A stretch of 64,000 nucleotides of DNA from Rhodospirillum sp047263945. GTDB taxonomy: Bacteria; Pseudomonadota; Alphaproteobacteria; Rhodospirillales; Rhodospirillaceae. The position numbers were made by a program, and so were the translations under genes. Shown here in pieces: positions 59,410-64,000 of this stretch (position 1 is its first letter; the number at the start of each line of letters is the position of its first letter). The stretch covers positions 85,079-149,078 of the forward strand of contig NZ_JBLAVB010000011.1 in NCBI RefSeq assembly GCF_047263945.1, in the 5' to 3' direction. A model generated the notes under the pieces. That model did no database searches. It was not told where the DNA came from and worked only from the letters and a program-made list of their open reading frames with translations.

Positions 59410-60096
59410 GTGAAGATCGGAATACTCCAAACGGGAAAATGCCCAGACGAACTTCAGAGCCTCCACGGAGATTATGATACCATGTTCGCCCGGCTTTTGG
59501 ACGGACAGGGGTTCACGTTTGAAACCTATCCCGTTGTAGACGGACATTTCCCCCCCTCCGTGGAGGCTGCGGAGGGGTGGCTGATCACCGGATCCAAACA
59601 CGGGGTCTACGAAGATCACCCCTGGATCGCCCCCTTGGAAACCTTCCTGCGCGACGCCTACGCCGCCGACCGTCCCATCGTCGGCATCTGCTTCGGACAT
59701 CAGATCCTGGCCCAAGCCCTGGGTGGAACCGTCGAGAAATTTGTCGGCGGTTGGTCCGTAGGCGTAACCGAGTATGACCTGGTGTCCGGCGCGCCCGCCG
59801 AACGGATCATCGCCTGGCATCAGGATCAGGTGATTGTCCCTCCTGCCGAAGCCCGCGTCCTGGCCAGTTCGGATTTCTGTCCTTACGCCATGCTGGCCTA
59901 TGGAACCAAAGCCTTGACGTACCAGCCCCATCCGGAGTTTTCTCCCGCCTTCATGACCGACCTTCTTGCCGTACGACGGTCCATTCTTCCGCCCGCGATC
60001 GCAGAGGCCGCCGTGACCTCGCTGGCGCTTCCCCTGACCTCGTCCAGGGCAGCCGCCCAAATTGCCAGCTTTTTTAAGACCCGCCAAATCCACTGA
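59410..60096 (+). CDS. Class I glutamine amidotransferase domain protein
   Basis: 228 residues from a GTG start. Triad residues visible: nucleophile Cys in VGICFGHQILAQALGG (about residue 95), His in YQPHPEFSPAFM (about 175) and the following Glu. Stand-alone GATase1 proteins of this type include gamma-glutamyl hydrolases of amine catabolism and unassigned homologues of GMP-synthase glutaminase. Divergence from an FCD regulator supports a catabolic role (inference). Confidence 0.85.
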   Translation: MKIGILQTGKCPDELQSLHGDYDTMFARLLDGQGFTFETYPVVDGHFPPSVEAAEGWLITGSKHGVYEDHPWIAPLETFLRDAYAADRPIVGICFGHQILAQALGGTVEKFVGGWSVGVTEYDLVSGAPAERIIAWHQDQVIVPPAEARVLASSDFCPYAMLAYGTKALTYQPHPEFSPAFMTDLLAVRRSILPPAIAEAAVTSLALPLTSSRAAAQIASFFKTRQIH

Positions 60097-60131
60097 CCCC
60101 CCGAGGAGCGCCGCCCCGTTTCGCTCTCGTC

Positions 60132-60300
60132 ATACTCTGTGTCCTTGAAAATCCGGAAACCCTGCTTCGCAGTTGCTGGGCTCTGCCCAGACCCGCAAAG
60201 GGTCACAGACCCTTTGATCCCATTGGAAAAAAAACGAATGGGGATTCGGGGCCCCAGGCCCCAATGGGCGGCGGTGAAGTAGAGCCCTGCATTTGGTGCC
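60132..60300 (+). repeat. Family B hairpin element, copy 3
   Basis: Begins CTCTGTGTCCTTGAAAATCCGG like copy 2. Stems: AACCCTGCTTCGCAGTT, CTGGGCTCTGCCCAG (60177-60191), ACCC/GGGT around GCAAA (60191-60203), GGGTCACAGACCC, and GGGGCCCCAGGCCCC (about 60249-60263). It lies between the amidotransferase and the metal-transport operon. Confidence 0.8.
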
Positions 60301-60347
60301 CTTTCCTCTGACAGGCAATCCTCACGGGACAAATCTTGCCACCCGGT

Positions 60348-60378
60348 AAATGATACGTTATAACATCACATATCATTT
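60348..60378. promoter_or_regulatory. Putative Zur operator
   Basis: AAATGATA (60348-60355) and TATCATTT (60371-60378) are inverted arms, and the core GTTATAAC (60357-60364) is itself palindromic, giving TGATACGTTATAACATCA, close to Fur/Zur-family boxes rich in GTTATAAC. It stands about 145 bp before the ABC ATPase of the znu-like operon, where zinc-bound Zur would repress. The downstream stretch 60379-60521 has no gene. Confidence 0.65.
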
Positions 60379-60521
60379 GCTCGGAGGCCCCCACTCCCCA
60401 TGTCAAACCGCGACCCCTTTTTATCATCTCTCATAGCCTTGGGATCTCTTCGGCGCCTTGGAGGCGTCGCCATAGTGATCTGCAGCCTTTGGCTTCTGAT
60501 CCTATGGGCGGTGGCTTTGCC

Positions 60522-61277
60522 ATGAGTTTGGATTCCATCGACCTTGAGGATGTGACCCTTGTCTATGACCGCCATCCGGCGGTCCACCATGCCTCCGGGT
60601 CCTTCGCGCCGGGAAGTCTCACGGCTATCGCCGGTCCGAACGGCGCCGGAAAATCCACCCTGCTCAAAGCCTTGATGGGGGACCTTCCCCTGGCAACGGG
60701 TCGGATCCACCGGGGCAGTCTCTCCTCTACTGAGATTGGGTACATTCCGCAGGCCGCTGAAATCGACCGCCGCTTTCCCTTGACCGTGGCCGATACGGTC
60801 ATGCTGGGCGCTTGGCGACGGACCGGCGCCTTCGGCGCGGCGACTGCGGCCATCGCCCGGCAAGCCCGGAAGGCTCTCCTTTCCGTTGGGCTTGAGGGAT
60901 TTGAAAGACGCCATATCGGGTCACTCTCCGCCGGGCAGTTCCAGCGGGTCCTGTTCGCCAGACTTCTACTCCAGGATGCCGGAGTGATCATCCTGGATGA
61001 GCCTTTTACCGCCATTGATGCAAAAACAACGCGCGACCTTTTGACCCTCGTTCACCGCTGGCACGAGGACGGGCGAACCGTAATCGCCGTGTTGCACGAT
61101 TTCGATCAGGTGCGGGCCCACTTTCCGCAAACCCTGCTCCTCTCCCGCGAAGTCATCGCCTGGGGGGACACGGAAACCGCCCTTTCGTCGGCCAACCTCC
61201 TTCAAGCCAGGGCCATGGCGGAAAGTTGGGACGACAACGCGCAGGTTTGCGCTCCAAACATGCGGCAATCGGCATGA
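60522..61277 (+). CDS. znuC: Zinc/manganese ABC transporter ATP-binding protein
   Basis: 251 residues from ATG 60522 (MSLDSIDLEDVTLVYD); the frame is open from 60489. Walker A GPNGAGKSTLLKALMG, signature LSAGQFQRVLFARLLLQDAG, Walker B VIILDEPFTAIDAKTT, switch His in VLHDFDQV. Metal importer subfamily (Znu/Mnt/Troα). The last four bases overlap the permease start. Named znuC because of the Zur-like operator; manganese is the alternative. Confidence 0.85.
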   Translation: MSLDSIDLEDVTLVYDRHPAVHHASGSFAPGSLTAIAGPNGAGKSTLLKALMGDLPLATGRIHRGSLSSTEIGYIPQAAEIDRRFPLTVADTVMLGAWRRTGAFGAATAAIARQARKALLSVGLEGFERRHIGSLSAGQFQRVLFARLLLQDAGVIILDEPFTAIDAKTTRDLLTLVHRWHEDGRTVIAVLHDFDQVRAHFPQTLLLSREVIAWGDTETALSSANLLQARAMAESWDDNAQVCAPNMRQSA

Positions 61278-62146
61278 CCCTTCAGACCCTCCTCATTGAC
61301 CCCTTTGTCGAGTATGGCTTCATGCGTCGCGCCCTCGTGGCCACCATCGCGCTGGGGTTGGGCTCTGGCCCGGTCGGCGTTCTTCTGATGTTGCGGCGGA
61401 TGAGTCTTGTCGGCGATGCCATGAGCCATGCGGTCCTCCCGGGTGCAGCCATCGGGTTCCTCATCTCCGGCGGTTTGTCCCTTCTGGCCATGGGGTTGGG
61501 AGGACTTGTCGCCGGATTGAGCGTCGCCCTGCTGTCCGGTCTGGTGAGCAGAACAACGGCACTGAAGGAAGACGCCAGTTTCGCCAGCTTTTATCTGGCC
61601 TCCTTGGCCCTCGGTGTTCTGATCGTCTCCCTGAGGGGGTCCAACATCGACCTGTTGCACGTTCTGTTCGGCACGATCCTGGCGATTGATGCCCCAGCCC
61701 TCACCCTCGTCGGCAGTATCGCATCGCTGACCCTTGTCATCCTGGCCTTGGTCTACCGCCCCCTGGTCGCAGAATGCTTCGATCCAGGATTCCTGCGGGC
61801 CGTTGGAGGACGTGGATCCCTCTATCACACCCTTTTTCTGTTTCTGGTCGCGGTGAACCTTGTCGCCGGGTTCCAGGCCCTCGGCACGTTGATGGCCGTT
61901 GGCATGATGATGCTCCCCGCCGCCATTGCGCAGCTTTGGGCTCGCACCCTTCCAGTGATGTGTCTGATTGCCACGGCAACAGCGAGCCTGTCTGGCTTTG
62001 TCGGACTGATCGTGTCTTACCACCTCGGTTTCGCCACAGGGCCAACCATCATTCTCACGGCAAGCCTGCTCTATGGCCTGTCGTTGATCGTCGCCCCCGC
62101 AGGTGCGGGCCGACGCCTCTTTCCCCGTCCCCACCTGACGGGCTGA
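61274..62146 (+). CDS. znuB: Zinc/manganese ABC transporter permease
   Basis: 290 residues from ATG 61274 (ATGA overlap). ABC-3 family with about eight spans: RRALVATIALGLGSGPVGVL, LLMLRRMSLVGDAMSHAVLP (family hallmark), GTLMAVGMMMLPAAIAQLWA. It pairs with the 60522 ATPase and 62169 binding protein. Confidence 0.9.
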   Translation: MTLQTLLIDPFVEYGFMRRALVATIALGLGSGPVGVLLMLRRMSLVGDAMSHAVLPGAAIGFLISGGLSLLAMGLGGLVAGLSVALLSGLVSRTTALKEDASFASFYLASLALGVLIVSLRGSNIDLLHVLFGTILAIDAPALTLVGSIASLTLVILALVYRPLVAECFDPGFLRAVGGRGSLYHTLFLFLVAVNLVAGFQALGTLMAVGMMMLPAAIAQLWARTLPVMCLIATATASLSGFVGLIVSYHLGFATGPTIILTASLLYGLSLIVAPAGAGRRLFPRPHLTG

Positions 62147-62168
62147 GTTTTTACCAAGGAGACATTCT

Positions 62169-63065
62169 GTGAAACGATCAATCCCCATCGTGGGCCTCAT
62201 CGGCCTCGCCCTGTCGGCAACGCTGTATACCTCGATAGCATCAGCCAAAACGCTGGAGGCGGTGGCCAGCTTCAGCGTGCTCGCCGATGTGGTCAAACAG
62301 GTTGGCGGCGACGCCGTTCATGTGAAAAGCCTTGTTCCTGTCAACGGGGATCCCCATGATTTTGAGCCCTCGCCCGACGATGCCAAGGCCCTGAAGTCTG
62401 CGGATGTCACCTTTGTCAGTGGCCTGGGCCTCGAAGGGTGGTTCGAGCGTCTCGCCAAGGCATCTGGTTACGCCGACGACCCGGTTGTCGTATCCGACGG
62501 CATCAAAACCCTGACCCTTGAGGAAGACGGACAAACCATCACGGATCCCCATGTGTGGAACAGCGCTGCCAATGTTCTGATCTGGGTCACCAATATCGAA
62601 AAGGCTTTGTCCAAGGCAGACCCGGAGGATGCAGCGACATTCAAGGCCAATGCGGAGCAGTACAGCAAAAAACTGCGCGACCTTGATAGATACGCAACAT
62701 CCAGTATTTCCTCGATCCCACCGGAAAAACGCAAAGTTCTGACCAGCCATGATGCTTTTGGCTATTTTGGCCATGAATATGGAGTGACGTTCCTGTCTCC
62801 CCTCGGTGTTTCAACGGAGACCGAGGCCTCGGCAGCAGATGTGGCCCAATTGATCGATCAAATCAAAGAGGAGCAAGTGAAGGTCTACTTCATCGAGAAT
62901 TCCAACGATCCTCGCCTCGTGAAGCAGATCGCCAATGCAACCGGAGCCGAGCCCGGCGGTGAGCTTTACGTGGAATCCCTGTCGGATGCGGCGGGTCCGG
63001 CGCCAACCTACGCCAAGATGTTCCGCTATAACGTCGATCAGATTGTCGGCGCCATCATGAAATAA
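62169..63065 (+). CDS. znuA: Zinc/manganese ABC transporter substrate-binding protein
   Basis: 298 residues from a GTG start with AAGGAG upstream. Signal peptide ending SIASAKT near residue 25, then cluster A-I binding fold: VASFSVLADVVKQVGGDAVH, the first His ligand in NGDPHDFEPSPDDA, second in DPHVWNS, third in TSHDAFGYFGHEYG, and an Asp/Glu near the C-terminus (ESLSDAAGPAPTYAKM). No His-rich loop as in E. coli ZnuA, so Mn2+ remains possible. Confidence 0.88.
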   Translation: MKRSIPIVGLIGLALSATLYTSIASAKTLEAVASFSVLADVVKQVGGDAVHVKSLVPVNGDPHDFEPSPDDAKALKSADVTFVSGLGLEGWFERLAKASGYADDPVVVSDGIKTLTLEEDGQTITDPHVWNSAANVLIWVTNIEKALSKADPEDAATFKANAEQYSKKLRDLDRYATSSISSIPPEKRKVLTSHDAFGYFGHEYGVTFLSPLGVSTETEASAADVAQLIDQIKEEQVKVYFIENSNDPRLVKQIANATGAEPGGELYVESLSDAAGPAPTYAKMFRYNVDQIVGAIMK

Positions 63066-63163
63066 CGCCGCAACACACCACACCGCCGCGACGTCGACCA
63101 AATTGCCGCCACCGTTGAGGTCCTATTATCGCCCCTGTAAAAGAATCGGATCGCAGGTGAGGC

Positions 63164-63784
63164 ATGCTTATGACGACGATTGGTCGCGGACTGCGGCATC
63201 TCGCTGCAGCGGCTTGCAATTTGGGGATGGGACTCGCCCTGGGTCTCATCCCCACCTTAGCCCATGCCCATGTCATCACCATGGGTGGGGGCGGGTTCGG
63301 CAGCGGTTTTGAACATCCACTGACCGGACCGGATCATTTCCTGGCCATGTTCGCCGTTGGCGTTTGGGGGGCGCAGATGGGCGGGCGCGCCGTCTGGTCC
63401 CTGCCGGTGACCTTTCCGCTGATCATGGTCCTGGGTGGTGTTATGGGGATCCTCGCCATCCCACTTCCCGGCATCGAAACCGGGATCGCGCTGTCCATTC
63501 TGGCCTTAGGTTTGGCGATCGCTCTCGCCTGGCGTCCAAAGGAGTGGATCGCGCTTTTTCTCATCGCGATCTTCGCCATTTGCCATGGGTACGCCCATGG
63601 AGCAGAATTGCCCCGTGCCGCAGACCCGGCGGATTACGCCATCGGGTTTGTCCTTGCGACGGGGATGATCCATCTGATCGGGATCGGCGTGGGCCTTGCC
63701 CTGTCCAAACCCCTGAATGGCCGCCTTGCCCGCGCCCTGGGTCTGATAATCGCAGGCGGCGGGGTCTATTTCTTGATCGTCTAG
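63164..63784 (+). CDS. HupE/UreJ-family membrane protein
   Basis: 206 residues. Signal/first span ending LAHAHV, the motif HPLTGPDHFLAMFAVGVWGA (H-P-x-x-G-x-D-H, metal-binding), then CHGYAHGAELP in span 4. HupE/UreJ proteins carry Ni2+ or Co2+. About 100 bp after znuA and plausibly in the same Zur-controlled unit; it could also serve the urease 40 kb away. Confidence 0.88.
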   Translation: MLMTTIGRGLRHLAAAACNLGMGLALGLIPTLAHAHVITMGGGGFGSGFEHPLTGPDHFLAMFAVGVWGAQMGGRAVWSLPVTFPLIMVLGGVMGILAIPLPGIETGIALSILALGLAIALAWRPKEWIALFLIAIFAICHGYAHGAELPRAADPADYAIGFVLATGMIHLIGIGVGLALSKPLNGRLARALGLIIAGGGVYFLIV

Positions 63785-63847
63785 CATTACAGTTGCGTTC
63801 TTTGATGACATCTGACTCTATGAGTTTCCATGCGTCGAAGGTCATGG

Positions 63848-64000
63848 ATGACGGGTGCATCGATTAAGGCGACGCTTGAGCTTTGGGCGTCTTCGCTGCG
63901 AGCAGTGAAGGCGCGGATGCATCCGCTGTTCACCCAGGACCGTGTAGCGGTTTACGTGTAGCGGTTTTTGGACGGGTTGCTGGGGGAGGAACGCCGCAAG
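63848..64000 (+). pseudogene. IS701-family transposase, 5' part, in-frame stop
   Basis: From ATG 63848 the frame reads ASIKATLELWASSLRAVKAR then HPLFTQDRVAVYV, meets TAG at 63959-63961, and continues RFLDGLLGEERRK to the window edge. This matches the N-terminus of IS701-type transposases (RVA-x5-FLDGLLGDERRK). The stop lies where family members have a variable five-residue linker. A near-duplicate CGTGTAGCGGTTT flanks it. Truncated by the window; probably inactive. Confidence 0.75.

Overview
This 64 kb window is GC-rich chromosomal DNA of an alphaproteobacterium, most likely of the Rhodospirillales. The evidence is a CtrA-type cell-cycle regulator beside fliI-fliJ, a proteobacterial urtABCDE-ureDABCEFG cluster, an xdhABC/puuDE purine-catabolism block, and a large load of GC-hairpin intergenic repeats. 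The genus cannot be fixed from sequence reading alone.

Layout. 0-3 kb: the end of a dTDP-rhamnose operon (rfbD', rfbA), a hypothetical gene and an unusual membrane-anchored J-domain protein. 3-8 kb: an EamA exporter with a divergent LysR regulator, then fliJ-fliI divergent from ctrA. 8-16 kb: a GST, a WYL regulator, a deletion scar fusing remnants of a LysR gene and an SDR gene, a DUF2937-like gene, a thiamine-diphosphate enzyme, an ALDH7-type dehydrogenase and a TPR protein. 16-18 kb: nudC and an AEC transporter. 18.5-29.5 kb: an 11 kb minus-strand urea operon, in transcription order urtA-B-C-D-E, ureD-A-B-C-E-F-G. 30-36 kb: an OmpR-type regulator, an aminotransferase, rsgA, and an oxidoreductase with a divergent LysR regulator. 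36.3-38.8 kb: a small accessory island (toxin-antitoxin pair, IS630 remnant, AT-richer coiled-coil membrane protein). 38.9-50 kb: purine breakdown (puuE, puuD, fused uraD-uraH, xdhC, xdhB, xdhA) and a divergent ABC importer. 50-55 kb: a hybrid histidine kinase with an UrtA-like membrane-anchored sensor, and a GST. 55-60 kb: a double nitroreductase-domain (SagB-like) protein, a racemase-family protein, an FCD regulator and a class I amidotransferase. 60-64 kb: a Zur-type operator, znuC-B-A-like metal ABC genes, hupE/ureJ, and the start of an IS701 transposase with an in-frame stop.

Nitrogen theme. Xdh, PuuD, UraH/UraD and PuuE take xanthine through urate to allantoate. Urt imports urea and the urease genes hydrolyse it. 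The allantoate-to-urea enzymes are not in the window. A histidine kinase with a sensor resembling UrtA, and an unpaired OmpR regulator divergent from urtA, suggest dedicated urea/amide sensing (inference).

Non-coding theme. Intergenic gaps are repeatedly filled by multi-hairpin elements. Family A has six copies: a closing inverted repeat around up to four small hairpins, with a GAAA-loop hairpin present 0, 1, 2 or 3 times. Family B has three copies and family C two. REP-like palindromes with a GTCATTCCCGC core also occur. These repeats are the most unusual structure in the window.
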